Below are positions 27,495 to 35,335 of a stretch of DNA of 64,000 nucleotides, one piece after another; position 1 is the first letter of the stretch, and each line of letters begins with the position of its first letter. Location of the stretch: assembly GCA_963976435.1 (NCBI GenBank), contig CAXBKQ010000002.1:62001-126000 (forward strand), read 5' to 3'. Below the pieces are notes generated by a model. That model saw only the letters and a list, made by a program, of their open reading frames with translations. It made no database searches and was not told the DNA's origin. Source of the DNA: CAKZNE01 sp963976435. Its GTDB lineage: Bacteria > Bacteroidota > Bacteroidia > Flavobacteriales > Schleiferiaceae. Made by a program: the position numbers and the translations under genes.

Positions 27495-27502
27495 TACTTT
27501 TG
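27495..27502 (+). promoter_or_regulatory. Candidate -7 box for rpe
   Basis: TACTTTTG matches TAnnTTTG, 14 bases before the ATG at 27517. It lies inside the longer reading frame from 27427 and so supports the later start. Confidence 0.6.
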
Positions 27503-27516
27503 CCAAAAACAGAATT

Positions 27517-28164
27517 ATGGCCATCATAGCACCTTCCATTTTAGCAGCAGATTTTGCAAACCTCCAAAAGGATTGTGAAATGGTAAATCAGAGTGAAGCA
27601 GATTGGTTTCACATCGATGTGATGGATGGTGTGTTTGTCCCCAATATTTCTTTTGGAATGCCCGTCATTTCCGCCATAAATAAACATGCAAAAAAAACTT
27701 TGGATGTTCACCTAATGATTGTTCAACCGGAGCGATATATTCAAGAATTTAAAGCTATTGGAGCTGATATTCTCACGGTACATTACGAGGCATCTACTCA
27801 TTTGCATCGTACACTTCAGGCCATTAAGGATGCTGGAATGAAGGCAGGTGTAGCTTTAAACCCACATAGCCCAGTTTCCTTACTCAAAGATGTAATTGAA
27901 GATATTGATCTCGTTTGTTTAATGAGTGTAAACCCAGGCTTTGGAGGACAAAAATTTATTGAAAAGACCTATGACAAGGTAAGGGAGCTCAAAGAGATTA
28001 TTAATAAGGCAAATGCTTCCACTCAAATTGAAATTGATGGTGGAGTTAGTAGTTCTAATGCTCGAAAATTAATTGAAGCCGGTGCAGATGTTTTGGTAGC
28101 TGGATCCTTTGTTTTTAAATCTTCCAATCCCAGTGAAACCATAAGCGAATTGAAAAAAGCTTAA
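27517..28164 (+). CDS. rpe: Ribulose-phosphate 3-epimerase
   Basis: This pentose-phosphate pathway enzyme interconverts ribulose 5-phosphate and xylulose 5-phosphate with a divalent metal. The 215-aa product starts MAIIAPSILAADFANLQKD. Metal and catalytic residues are in WFHIDVMDGVFVPNISFG, VHLMI, SVNPGFGGQKFI and EIDGGVSSSNA. The frame extends upstream to 27427, but that would start inside the rpoD terminator and add a non-family leader; the promoter box and family start support 27517. Its end is 3 bases from the convergent acyltransferase gene. Confidence 0.97.
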   Translation: MAIIAPSILAADFANLQKDCEMVNQSEADWFHIDVMDGVFVPNISFGMPVISAINKHAKKTLDVHLMIVQPERYIQEFKAIGADILTVHYEASTHLHRTLQAIKDAGMKAGVALNPHSPVSLLKDVIEDIDLVCLMSVNPGFGGQKFIEKTYDKVRELKEIINKANASTQIEIDGGVSSSNARKLIEAGADVLVAGSFVFKSSNPSETISELKKA

Positions 28165-28167
28165 AGT

Positions 28168-29127
28168 CTACCTTTTGAAGTCTTTAAATGCTTCGTAAGA
28201 ATCAAAATACCTTTGTTTTTTGGACGGATGTAAATCCTCAATAGTCACTAAAATCCCTGTTTCTTCCACATCGCCAAAGTTTGGATTTATGGAAGTTCCA
28301 AAGGTCTTCATAGTATCCGTAAGGTTCATATAGGAATTGATAAGAGGTGGAATATTTTCTCCTAGCTCTCTCACTTTTTTGTTTAAAATCGTATGCCCTT
28401 CTTTATAGCTTTTTCCTATCCAAAGTGGTTTTAGAAGGTCTAGTTTCGCAATCTCCTCTCCTTTAATTAATGGATAGAGGGGCGTACCAATACCAATATC
28501 ATCCGGAAAAAATTGACTAACAAAGGAAAGAATCAAATTTCTTGCTTCCCTATTATAATCTGGGTACATGGTTACCTTGCCCAAATAGTATTTAATATCT
28601 GGGTTTAACCTAGAAACCGCTCCTAGTCCATCCCAAAGATTATCCAAGGAAAAAATTCCTTTAGGGTTTTTACTTTGGTATTTAGGTTGTACAAAAGATC
28701 TTCCCAATTCTAAGGTTGCGGATAAATACTCCTCATTAAATTTATCAGAAAGATGAAAAAGATGAGAAGTAGCTGTAATTATTTGACCATTATCATCCTT
28801 ATTGGCATGAATACATTTTAGGAGGCGGTAACCAGCGATAATTTCTTTTTCTTCGGGATCCCAGGAAATAAGTTGCATGTAGGGAACATCGGAAGTATCA
28901 TAAGAGTCAATATCCATAGATTTCCCTGTACCACCACCAGCTTCGCGGAAAGTTATTTCCCGAAGTCTACCAATTTCGCGCACAACATTGGGGGAGTTTT
29001 TATGGTTTACCAAATACAAATGGTTCCCACCCTTTCCGCTATGCCTCAAAAACTTATCTTCCGTAAGTTCTGATAATAATAAATCCCTATCAACTTCGGG
29101 AATTACATCTTCAATAAGCTTATCCAT
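28168..29127 (-). CDS. GNAT-type N-acyltransferase, OlsB/GlsB-like
   Basis: The product (319 aa) resembles the hemolysin/OlsB group of N-acyltransferases that acylate an amino acid from acyl-ACP. Visible: VREIGRLREITFREAGGGTGK, DIDSYDTSDVPYMQLISWD, IIAGYRLLKC and LELGRSFVQPKYQ. In Bacteroides the homologue GlsB makes N-acylglycine, the first step of glycine lipids; that assignment here is by analogy. The start overlaps the PlsC-like gene by 8 bases, so both enzymes are made together, as in the known two-step pathway. Ornithine instead of glycine as substrate is possible. The old label 'hemolysin' should not be taken literally. Confidence 0.82.
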   Translation of the reverse strand: MDKLIEDVIPEVDRDLLLSELTEDKFLRHSGKGGNHLYLVNHKNSPNVVREIGRLREITFREAGGGTGKSMDIDSYDTSDVPYMQLISWDPEEKEIIAGYRLLKCIHANKDDNGQIITATSHLFHLSDKFNEEYLSATLELGRSFVQPKYQSKNPKGIFSLDNLWDGLGAVSRLNPDIKYYLGKVTMYPDYNREARNLILSFVSQFFPDDIGIGTPLYPLIKGEEIAKLDLLKPLWIGKSYKEGHTILNKKVRELGENIPPLINSYMNLTDTMKTFGTSINPNFGDVEETGILVTIEDLHPSKKQRYFDSYEAFKDFKR

Positions 29128-29941
29128 TCGCTAGTGCATATACTCTGGTTCTAACATCTTTTGCCCACTCTACCAAAGTTTTGGTTTTGTCAAATTTAGT
29201 ATAAGAAATAGGTTTGCCAAATCTTATAGTAATTGTCTTGTTTCTTTGTTTGAACATTTCATTGGCAAGATAAAACATCTCAAGGTTTGCTTTAATGCCC
29301 ATTTTTGTTCTAAATCGGGATAAATTATAAAAGAAATTTGAATTTCTACCTTCAATATAAACTGGAATTATTTCCCTTTTATATCGGATTGCTTTTGAAA
29401 TAAAACTCTTTTTCCATTCTAAATCCCCTATTCCATCTTCTAACTTTCGAGATACTAACCCTGCAGGAAACACCAATATGGCTTGGTCTGATGCATATCC
29501 TTCTTCTATAACTCTACTTGCCTCTCTGGGGTTTGACCCATGTTTGTTAACGCCTAAAAATAGAGGTTTTAAATTTTCAATGCTCAACAAAATATCATTC
29601 ACCAAAAACTTTTGGTCTGTTCTCACCTCACCTACAGCTTTCATAAAGGCGATTCCATCCAATCCTCCAAGAGGATGATTTGCCGCCAAAATAACTCCTC
29701 CTTCCTTAGGAATATTTTCCAGGCCTTCAGTTTTAATGGTTGTATTTAAATTATTCAGGCCTTCCCGAACAAAATCCAAACCTTCTAAATGACCAATTTC
29801 GGACATTATTTTGTTAATATCCTTTTCATGAACAATTCTCTTGATATAGGAAACCACAAATCCCGGTAACCACTTTTTTAATCCTGGATTCTTGCTCTCC
29901 AAAATCTTAGCTATATCAATGTATTTTTCCTTTTTCTTCAA
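29120..29941 (-). CDS. PlsC-like 1-acyl O-acyltransferase, GlsA/OlsA-like
   Basis: A membrane-associated acyltransferase of 273 aa. The catalytic HX4D motif is in LAANHPLGGLDGIAF near residue 90; further blocks are FPAGLVSRKLEDG and IPVYIEGRNSNFFYNL. It probably adds the second acyl chain to the hydroxyl of the N-acyl amino acid made by its co-encoded partner, giving a glycine or ornithine lipid of the cell envelope. The reading frame has no upstream ATG that stays open (an ATG nearby runs into TGA), so translation likely begins at the TTG at 29941. A promoter box lies 53 bases upstream. Confidence 0.82.
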   Translation of the reverse strand: MKKKEKYIDIAKILESKNPGLKKWLPGFVVSYIKRIVHEKDINKIMSEIGHLEGLDFVREGLNNLNTTIKTEGLENIPKEGGVILAANHPLGGLDGIAFMKAVGEVRTDQKFLVNDILLSIENLKPLFLGVNKHGSNPREASRVIEEGYASDQAILVFPAGLVSRKLEDGIGDLEWKKSFISKAIRYKREIIPVYIEGRNSNFFYNLSRFRTKMGIKANLEMFYLANEMFKQRNKTITIRFGKPISYTKFDKTKTLVEWAKDVRTRVYALANG

Positions 29942-29993
29942 TCCATGAATTGATTTGAAAATCGGGCAAAATGATTTTCAGTTTTTGAAAGTG

Positions 29994-30001
29994 CAAATTT
30001 A
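29994..30001 (-). promoter_or_regulatory. Candidate -7 box for the acyltransferase pair
   Basis: Minus-strand TAAATTTG matches TAnnTTTG and lies 53 bases upstream of the start at 29941. Confidence 0.55.
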
Positions 30002-30016
30002 CAATAAACAAACTTG

Positions 30017-31222
30017 CTAGCCTTGCACATAGTCTTGCAAATAGGAGAAATATGAACTCAGCTTTCCATGTAAATCTGTTTCGGATGCCCTTTCTAATAT
30101 TTTGTCCTTATCACCATTAAAAAAATGGGGGATTACATTTTTTATCAATTCATTTCCAAAATCTTGAGATGCATCTCTAGGCAATTCACAAGGTAAATTA
30201 TCCACTGCCGAAACTCCAATCGATCCCTTTGCACCGAAGTCTACTATTGCCTCTTTTATTGGATCATAACCATAAAAGGGATTTTCTATGGTACTGGGAC
30301 TTAAAGTACTTGCCACTGGTCCGTCAATATCACAACTAATATCCGATACTAAACGAATATTAAAATCCTCGGATTTGGCATCTTCTCGACTAAAAATATA
30401 TGGCGATTTTTCACTCCAAAAATGACAGGATATATAAATATCTGCTTGTTTGGCATATTTTCTAAAGTTGGATTCATAGCCCACAGGATTCGAATAAAAA
30501 TCTTCATTCTTAAATTCCTTAGCATCTACTCTTTTAAAATAATCGCTAACCTCCAATTGGCAATAAACATGTGAGTCGTAAGTTCTATTTAGAAAATCCT
30601 GAGGTTCTACTTTAGTGAAATTTAAAAGCTTCATAATTTCCTCTGCTCCACCGCCTACTCTCCCGGAGCCTGTTAGGACAATTTTTCTGGCTTTTGAGAA
30701 TTTAAGCTTGGCCAATTCGCTTTCCATCTCCTTTCTATCATGGCATAGATGTGCAGGCTTAAGTTTAAACTCATTTGTCATTTCTCCCCAAGCCCTAAAG
30801 GCATTATAAGCGCCTACAATTCCGGCGTATTTTCCAAAACCTAGTATCCTTATATCATTTTTATCCTTAAGCATCTCATAATCTATTAGCCTGATTTTCT
30901 TTTGAAGAATGGCTTGTAGAAGTCCACGGTTATAAGGTTGAAGTTTATAAGTATGGGAAAAAAACAAATAGGTCTTATTTGGTATTAGCATATCGGTAGG
31001 AACCTCTTTAACCCCAAAAAGCACCTCACAATCCGACAAATCTTCTTGCAGTTGTAATCCCAAATCCGAATATTCCTCATCTTTAAAGGCCCGAATGGGG
31101 CTCGGTTGGATAGCAATTTTCAGATCCGGATATTGCTTTAAAAGTTGTTGACATTGGCTTGGGCTTAATGGCACCCTTTTATCGGGAGGATTTTTCCCTT
31201 CTCGAATAATACCGAATTTCAT
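30017..31222 (-). CDS. Saccharopine dehydrogenase-like / AlaDH-PNT domain oxidoreductase
   Basis: A cytoplasmic NAD(P)-dependent enzyme of 401 aa. The N-terminal alanine dehydrogenase/transhydrogenase-like domain starts MKFGIIREGKNPPDKRVPLS and has FGVKEVPTDML and YLFFSHTYK. The nucleotide-binding part has KIVLTGSGRVGGGAEEIMKLL and the C-terminal half has DISCDIDGPVASTL, as in NAD-dependent saccharopine dehydrogenases (lysine-forming). Which reaction it performs is unclear; alpha-aminoadipate semialdehyde or related metabolism is the family expectation. Its promoter is back-to-back with that of ssrA. Confidence 0.8.
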   Translation of the reverse strand: MKFGIIREGKNPPDKRVPLSPSQCQQLLKQYPDLKIAIQPSPIRAFKDEEYSDLGLQLQEDLSDCEVLFGVKEVPTDMLIPNKTYLFFSHTYKLQPYNRGLLQAILQKKIRLIDYEMLKDKNDIRILGFGKYAGIVGAYNAFRAWGEMTNEFKLKPAHLCHDRKEMESELAKLKFSKARKIVLTGSGRVGGGAEEIMKLLNFTKVEPQDFLNRTYDSHVYCQLEVSDYFKRVDAKEFKNEDFYSNPVGYESNFRKYAKQADIYISCHFWSEKSPYIFSREDAKSEDFNIRLVSDISCDIDGPVASTLSPSTIENPFYGYDPIKEAIVDFGAKGSIGVSAVDNLPCELPRDASQDFGNELIKNVIPHFFNGDKDKILERASETDLHGKLSSYFSYLQDYVQG

Positions 31223-31244
31223 AGGCTATTTCTATTAATGAAGG

Positions 31245-31252
31245 CAAATATA
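31245..31252 (-). promoter_or_regulatory. Candidate -7 box for the saccharopine dehydrogenase-like gene
   Basis: Minus-strand TATATTTG matches TAnnTTTG, 23 bases upstream of the ATG at 31222 and only 2 bases from the divergent ssrA box. Confidence 0.55.
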
Positions 31253-31254
31253 GC

Positions 31255-31262
31255 TACCTTTG
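31255..31262 (+). promoter_or_regulatory. Candidate -7 box for ssrA
   Basis: TACCTTTG matches TAnnTTTG. It lies 42 bases before the mature 5' end of tmRNA, leaving a short leader to be trimmed. Confidence 0.6.
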
Positions 31263-31303
31263 TATTGAATTAGAATTTAGACTTCTAAACGTTCTTTTTT
31301 TTC

Positions 31304-31699
31304 GGGGCTGACTGGTTTTGACAGCAAGATGAAACCGGTAGTAAGCATGTCGGGCTATGAAGATGTCGCCTGTAAAAAGATGCTTCAAATCATAATTGGC
31401 GAAAATAACTTCGCGCTTGCCGCCTAATCTCGCGGAATGCAGATTAGCGCTAATCTGAGCATTAGATGCCAGAGTAAGCCATCTCTCAAACCCTAAGTCT
31501 GGTTGGGTTAGAATAAGAGGTGTCATTAAATCCGGACTAGCTAGTATTGTTCTGCTCAATACTATCGAAACTCTATGCAGATAAGCTCTAGGTCGGGTGT
31601 CTTTTCCCAGCTTAGTTTCGAAAACCTAATAAAAGAATAAGCATGTAGAAAGTTATCGCTTTCCTTGTTTGGACGCGGGTTCGAATCCCGCCAGCTCCA
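31304..31699 (+). ncRNA. ssrA: Transfer-messenger RNA (tmRNA)
   Basis: tmRNA frees stalled ribosomes by trans-translation. The 5' end GGGGCTG pairs with CAGCTCC near the 3' end to form the alanine-type acceptor stem with the G3-U70 pair. The T-arm CGGGTTCGAATCCCG is intact at about 31675-31690. The molecule is one piece of about 396 bases and ends at the discriminator A; the following CTA shows that CCA is not encoded. The internal frame encodes GENNFALAA. Reading frames called on either strand here are artefacts. Confidence 0.97.
31398..31427 (+). other. tmRNA proteolysis-tag reading frame
   Basis: GGC GAA AAT AAC TTC GCG CTT GCC GCC TAA encodes GENNFALAA plus stop. The ALAA end is the ClpXP degradation signal. 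It differs from the common flavobacterial GENNYALAA by Tyr to Phe. Confidence 0.93.
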
Positions 31700-31723
31700 C
31701 TATTTTCAGGTTTAAAACACTAT

Positions 31724-31744
31724 AGATAAACAGTTTATCTTTTA
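31724..31744 (+). terminator. Possible ssrA terminator
   Basis: AGATAAA (31724-31730) and TTTATCT (31734-31740) form a 7-bp stem with a 3-base loop, followed by TTTAGGTTTT, 25 bases past the tmRNA end. The stem is AT-rich, so it would be a weak terminator. Confidence 0.45.
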
Positions 31745-31812
31745 GGTTTTACGGTTTTTAGACAACACAAATGAATTCTAATAGGTTTGTTTTTGTTTCC
31801 TTTCCTCCCTCT

Positions 31813-31896
31813 TCAACTATAAAAATAGTACATGAAAAGAGAAAGCAAAAGGAAGGCGCCTAAAATCACCATATATAAAACTACCATCCCTTCCAA
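31813..31896 (-). CDS. Possible micro-ORF encoding a single membrane helix
   Basis: From a TTG at 31896 the frame encodes LEG plus MVVLYMVILGAFLLLSLFMY and YFYS, a 24-27 residue hydrophobic peptide that would form one membrane helix; an ATG at 31887 is the alternative start. It begins directly after the stop of another short frame and in the same phase. No homologue is recognised. It could be a true microprotein, or a piece of a decayed gene. Confidence 0.25.
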   Translation of the reverse strand: MEGMVVLYMVILGAFLLLSLFMYYFYS

Positions 31897-31965
31897 TTAA
31901 CCTTGAGCCTCCAAAATTTTTAATTTCGAAATGGCTCCTTCCAGCTTACTATCAATAAATATCAT
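31897..31965 (-). CDS. Possible 22-residue ORF upstream of the membrane micro-ORF
   Basis: The frame encodes MIFIDSKLEGAISKLKILEA plus QG. Its ATG overlaps the stop of a 16-codon TTG frame in an ATGA, and its TAA is followed in phase by the membrane micro-ORF. Chained overlaps resemble coupled translation, but the peptides are too short to judge. Read through the stops, the region could also be the tail of a dead gene. Confidence 0.2.
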   Translation of the reverse strand: MIFIDSKLEGAISKLKILEAQG

Positions 31966-32054
31966 AGGGTGTCCAGCATGGACAAATCAAGCCTAAGCTT
32001 TTGTTTGACCAATTTTTAGATCCGGTTTAATTCAATGTGAATAATCAATTCTAT

Positions 32055-32240
32055 CTATGACTTTTCTTTTTTCAATTCTTTAAGAATTTCCTTAGAAACT
32101 GCCAATTGGTTTTTCTGTAATTTAATTATCTCATTTACTCTCAGCATCCAAGCTCCTAAAAAACGTATAACTAATATGCTAGTTATAAAAAGGATTATTA
32201 TTAACTCATTAAAGCTAATGTCGTTTATTGTTAAAATCAT
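32055..32240 (-). CDS. Small single-helix membrane protein
   Basis: The 61-aa product has an N-terminal membrane helix (about residues 11-33, NELIIILFITSILVIRFLGA) and a charged amphipathic tail (NEIIKLQKNQLAVSKEILKE, then LKKEKS) that could form a coiled coil. No family is recognised. It stands alone on the minus strand between ssrA and a GNAT gene. Clear membrane topology and a normal composition for a small protein favour a real gene; the function is unknown. Confidence 0.5.
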   Translation of the reverse strand: MILTINDISFNELIIILFITSILVIRFLGAWMLRVNEIIKLQKNQLAVSKEILKELKKEKS

Positions 32241-32549
32241 ATTTTTAAATTGAAATTATTAATAAATAAACTTAAAAAAACTTAATCTTACAATTTTAAA
32301 GACCTATGCTAGCAAATTGGGGAATTGAATAAAACACAGTTAATTTCCATTCATATCTATTAAATCCTTTTCCCTATCAATTTTTGTTGAATCTAACATT
32401 TAATGTCTACCGAATATATTTTTTCATTTAATCAAAATTGCAGATAGAATATTGCTTGTGACAACTTTTCTTCCATTAAAAAGAAATTGACAATGCCCCT
32501 CCCAGCTTCACCCCTTGTAAATCAGCTTGAGAAAATTTACTTTGTCATC
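32241..32549. other. AT-rich intergenic region before the GNAT gene
   Basis: No gene, hairpin or repeat stands out. The longer frame from 32487 (MTMPLPASPLVNQLEK) belongs to the leader of the GNAT gene rather than to its protein. Confidence 0.5.
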
Positions 32550-33104
32550 ATGAAGTTGAAGAAAGAAGAGAAGCTCCTTAAAACTGAAAGATTAGTTCTA
32601 AGAGCCATTTCAGATTCTGATAGAGAGGCCATTTTTGAATATCGTTCTGATAAAGTTAGCAATCAATTTCAAGGGTGGATTCCTGAAAGAATTGAAGATG
32701 TTTCTGCATTTATTGCTAAGGTTTCCCCAATTTATAATAGCCCAAATTCTTGGTTTCAATTTGTAATATTGGAAAATTCCACAAACCAAATTATTGGTGA
32801 TTTAGGAGTTCATTTTTTAGAAGAAGGTTCCCGACAGGCGGAGATTGGTTGTACTATAAATAAAGAATTTCAATCTCAAGGCTATGCTACAGAAGCCTTG
32901 AACGCTGTTATCAATTCACTTTTTAAGGAATTAAATTTCCATAGAGTATTTGCATCCATAGATCCAAGAAACATTGCCTCCCAAAAAATGATGGAAAAAC
33001 TAGGATTCCGAAAAGAAGCTCTTTTTAAGGAGAGCCTTTTCCTAAATGGAAATTGGGTGGATGATATGATGTACGCCATCCTGCAAAAGGAATGGAAAAA
33101 ATAA
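32550..33104 (+). CDS. GNAT-family N-acetyltransferase (RimJ/RimL-like)
   Basis: A predicted acetyl-CoA-dependent N-acetyltransferase, cytoplasmic, 184 aa. Family features: LKTERLVLRAISDSDREAIF at the N-terminus, IGDLGVHFLEEGSRQAEIGC, the acetyl-CoA-binding EFQSQGYATEALNAVINSLF, and RVFASIDPRNIASQKMMEKL-GF. The substrate is unknown; this branch acetylates ribosomal proteins, amino acids or antibiotics. I start at the ATG at 32550 (MKLKKEEKLLKTERL) rather than 32487, because the extra 21 residues do not fit the family. The next gene begins 9 bases after its stop. Confidence 0.85.
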   Translation: MKLKKEEKLLKTERLVLRAISDSDREAIFEYRSDKVSNQFQGWIPERIEDVSAFIAKVSPIYNSPNSWFQFVILENSTNQIIGDLGVHFLEEGSRQAEIGCTINKEFQSQGYATEALNAVINSLFKELNFHRVFASIDPRNIASQKMMEKLGFRKEALFKESLFLNGNWVDDMMYAILQKEWKK

Positions 33105-33113
33105 ATTTACCAA

Positions 33114-33614
33114 ATGGCCAGACCCACAAACAAAAAAGACTTAATTGAATTAGCCGAAATAAATTATCAAAAGCTATGGTCTTTAATAGATAAGCTAAAT
33201 GAGCAAAAAAGGCTTGAAGACTTTAAAGGAGCTAGTTTGAATAGAAATATTAGGGATGTTTTATACCATTTACATATTTGGCACAAAATGACACTCGAAT
33301 GGAATAAAGCTTCAAAGGACAATCTCAAGCCTAGCATTCCTGCTGAAGGTTATACCTGGCGTACATTGCCAGATCTAAATAAAAAAATCCAGAAGGATGG
33401 AATGGCATTTAGCTTAAGGGAAGCCCAAGATTTATTCGCTAATAGTCATTTAGAAATCCTGAAAACTATAAGGGACTATTCTGATGAATCATTATTTCAA
33501 AAGAAAGTCTTTAAATGGACTGGTTCCACCTCTGCCGGAGCTTATTTTGTTTCCTCCACTTCAAGTCATTATGATTGGGCACTAGAATTTCTAAAGAGAA
33601 AATTAAAGGATTAA
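33114..33614 (+). CDS. ClbS/DfsB family four-helix-bundle protein
   Basis: The 166-aa product has the DinB-like helical pattern of the ClbS/DfsB family: MARPTNKKDLIELAEINYQK, LEDFKGASLNRNIRDVLYHL, HIWHKMTLEWN and SSHYDWALEFLKRKLK. The family includes ClbS, which protects cells from colibactin, but most members in Bacteroidota are uncharacterised. It follows the GNAT gene by 9 bases, so the two may form a small operon. Its stop interlocks with that of a convergent gene. Confidence 0.82.
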   Translation: MARPTNKKDLIELAEINYQKLWSLIDKLNEQKRLEDFKGASLNRNIRDVLYHLHIWHKMTLEWNKASKDNLKPSIPAEGYTWRTLPDLNKKIQKDGMAFSLREAQDLFANSHLEILKTIRDYSDESLFQKKVFKWTGSTSAGAYFVSSTSSHYDWALEFLKRKLKD

Positions 33615-34276
33615 GCTTTTTCCAAGATTTCTAAAATATCCTTGTTTTCTAAAATCCCTTTTTCTGAACCATTAAGCCCTACCTTAAACATTGAATCAGC
33701 TAAAGATGTGGATTTAATACTCATGTTTTTTCCTAGTTTAGAAATCAAGGGTTTGTATAAAAATCTGGACAGCCTATACGTGAAATTTGGTTCTTTTCTG
33801 GCAGCAACTGGATAAATATAGGCTGGTCGAAAACTAATAAACTCCCCTAATTCCAACTTTTGAAGTAAGTTTTCTGCCCTTCCTTTATCCTTGGCAAACA
33901 TCATTTTACTTTTTTCGCTCCTATCGGCTCCTGCCCCACTCAAGAGACAAAATCGATGATCCTTATTATTTGGAGAAATCATTTTCGCAAAATGGAGAGG
34001 GTAGTCTACCGTTATCTCCCTAAATTTCTCACGAGAAACTGCACCGGTATAAACTCCAATGCAAAAAAAGGAGATGTCAATGTTTTCAAAAGCCTCCTTA
34101 ACTCCAGATAAATCCTTAAAATCTTGGACCAGATATTCATTCAATTTTGGGTGTTTAATTCCCAAAGACTTCCGTACTACCACATTTACCTTGTGGACAA
34201 ATTCACTTTCCAGACATTTATTTAAAATTAAACCGCCAATCATTCCTGAAGCACCGGCTAGAATTACCCTTTTCAT
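33611..34276 (-). CDS. Atypical SDR, NAD(P)-binding protein (HTATIP2-like)
   Basis: A 221-aa Rossmann protein. The N-terminus MKRVILAGASGMIGGLILNK is the nucleotide-binding GxxGxxG motif; later ISFFCIGVYTGAVSREKFRE and LLSGAGADRSEKSKMMFAK-DKGRAE resemble the CC3/HTATIP2-type atypical short-chain dehydrogenases. The catalytic Tyr-x-x-x-Lys is replaced by a FAKDKGRAE region, so it may be regulatory or catalytically different. It overlaps the upstream SDR gene by ATGA and ends in a TTAA shared with the ClbS gene. It is the last gene of the TetR-linked group. Confidence 0.82.
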   Translation of the reverse strand: MKRVILAGASGMIGGLILNKCLESEFVHKVNVVVRKSLGIKHPKLNEYLVQDFKDLSGVKEAFENIDISFFCIGVYTGAVSREKFREITVDYPLHFAKMISPNNKDHRFCLLSGAGADRSEKSKMMFAKDKGRAENLLQKLELGEFISFRPAYIYPVAARKEPNFTYRLSRFLYKPLISKLGKNMSIKSTSLADSMFKVGLNGSEKGILENKDILEILEKA

Positions 34277-35322
34277 TTGATTTGTTTTGAATCAATCAAT
34301 TGTTGAAACATTTCATTTACCGCAAGTTTTAAAGGTCTATAAGTTAAGCCTAATTCCCTTTTTCCCTTTGAATTATTCGCTTTCCAGGGATAGCCTATAT
34401 TTCGGCTTACCTCCTTTCTGCTCATTCCGGCAGCTGGACCAATTATCCATAAAAACCACTTTGGCAAATTTTTCTTTGGAAGTGGATAATTGTCGCCATA
34501 ATTATCGCGCAACATATCTGCTAGGTCCAAAAACTGTATACTTTCATTTGAACAAATATACCTGCCATTTGCACTAGGAGTATAGGCTGCTTGAAAATGA
34601 GCATTAGCAACATCTCTTACATCTACGCCTCCAATATTCATTTCGGGGGCTCCAAATTTCATGGTTCCTGTGCCCATTTGCTTAATAATATCAAAACTCG
34701 CAGATGTAGCCTTAGGATTGGTTCCTGGGCCAATTATCAAAGAAGGATTTACACAGATTAAATCCCAACGGTTTTGGGCTTTTTGCATTTTCCAAGCTTC
34801 CTTTTCCGCTAAAAGTTTGGAATAGGAATAGGCCTGATGATTTTCATCTGAGCTATTATTCCAAATTTCTTCGCTAAACTCACCATTGGGTGTATCCTTT
34901 AGATCAATGGCATCTCCATAGATAGCTGCACAACTACTGGTGAGCACTACCCTCTTTACAGACTTGGTCTTATTTACAGAATTGAGAACATTTTGGGTTC
35001 CTTTTAATGCGGGTTCTATTAAATCCTTTTGCTTATCCTTCACATTTAATATAAAAGGAGATGCTGTATGAAAAACCAATTCACAGCCCTGCATGGCCTC
35101 CTCATAGGATCCATCCACTAGAAGGTCCGACTTAAAAAATTTTAAGGAGCCAGAATTTGCCTCGGCCATGTCTTCTAAGTGCTGAATTTTCTTTTTGTTT
35201 TCAGGATTCCGAACTGCAGCGTGAACTTGAATTCCATCCTCTAGTAATTGCTTAATTAACCATCCTGCTACATAACCTGTTGCACCAGTTACCATTACAG
35301 GCTTCTTTTTGTCGATATTCAT
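34273..35322 (-). CDS. Extended SDR oxidoreductase (dihydroflavonol reductase-like)
   Basis: A 349-aa NAD(P)-dependent extended short-chain dehydrogenase. Motifs: MVTGATGYVAGWLIKQLLED (GxxGxxG), HTASPF, LTSSCAAIYG with the catalytic Ser region, and YSYSKLLAEKEAW with Tyr-x-x-x-Lys. It resembles aldehyde reductases and dihydroflavonol-4-reductases acting on carbonyl compounds; the substrate is unknown. Downstream it couples to the atypical SDR gene (4-base overlap). A palindrome matching the tetR operator sits 13 bases upstream of the start, so it is likely controlled by the neighbouring TetR protein. Confidence 0.88.
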   Translation of the reverse strand: MNIDKKKPVMVTGATGYVAGWLIKQLLEDGIQVHAAVRNPENKKKIQHLEDMAEANSGSLKFFKSDLLVDGSYEEAMQGCELVFHTASPFILNVKDKQKDLIEPALKGTQNVLNSVNKTKSVKRVVLTSSCAAIYGDAIDLKDTPNGEFSEEIWNNSSDENHQAYSYSKLLAEKEAWKMQKAQNRWDLICVNPSLIIGPGTNPKATSASFDIIKQMGTGTMKFGAPEMNIGGVDVRDVANAHFQAAYTPSANGRYICSNESIQFLDLADMLRDNYGDNYPLPKKNLPKWFLWIIGPAAGMSRKEVSRNIGYPWKANNSKGKRELGLTYRPLKLAVNEMFQQLIDSKQIK

Positions 35323-35335
35323 ATAATATTTTTAA

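Larger units (their letters stand above)
31741..32054. other. Region downstream of ssrA with tiny minus-strand frames
   Basis: Apart from two or three very short coupled minus-strand frames (listed separately) I see nothing here. It could be the remains of an old gene. Confidence 0.5.

Noticed and set aside
28168..29127. Hemolysin function for the GNAT-type acyltransferase
   Set aside because: The label is historical for this family; the operon partner points to aminolipid synthesis.
31254..31559. 101-codon minus-strand frame over ssrA
   Set aside because: It lies within the tmRNA gene and has no independent support; the RNA structure explains the sequence.
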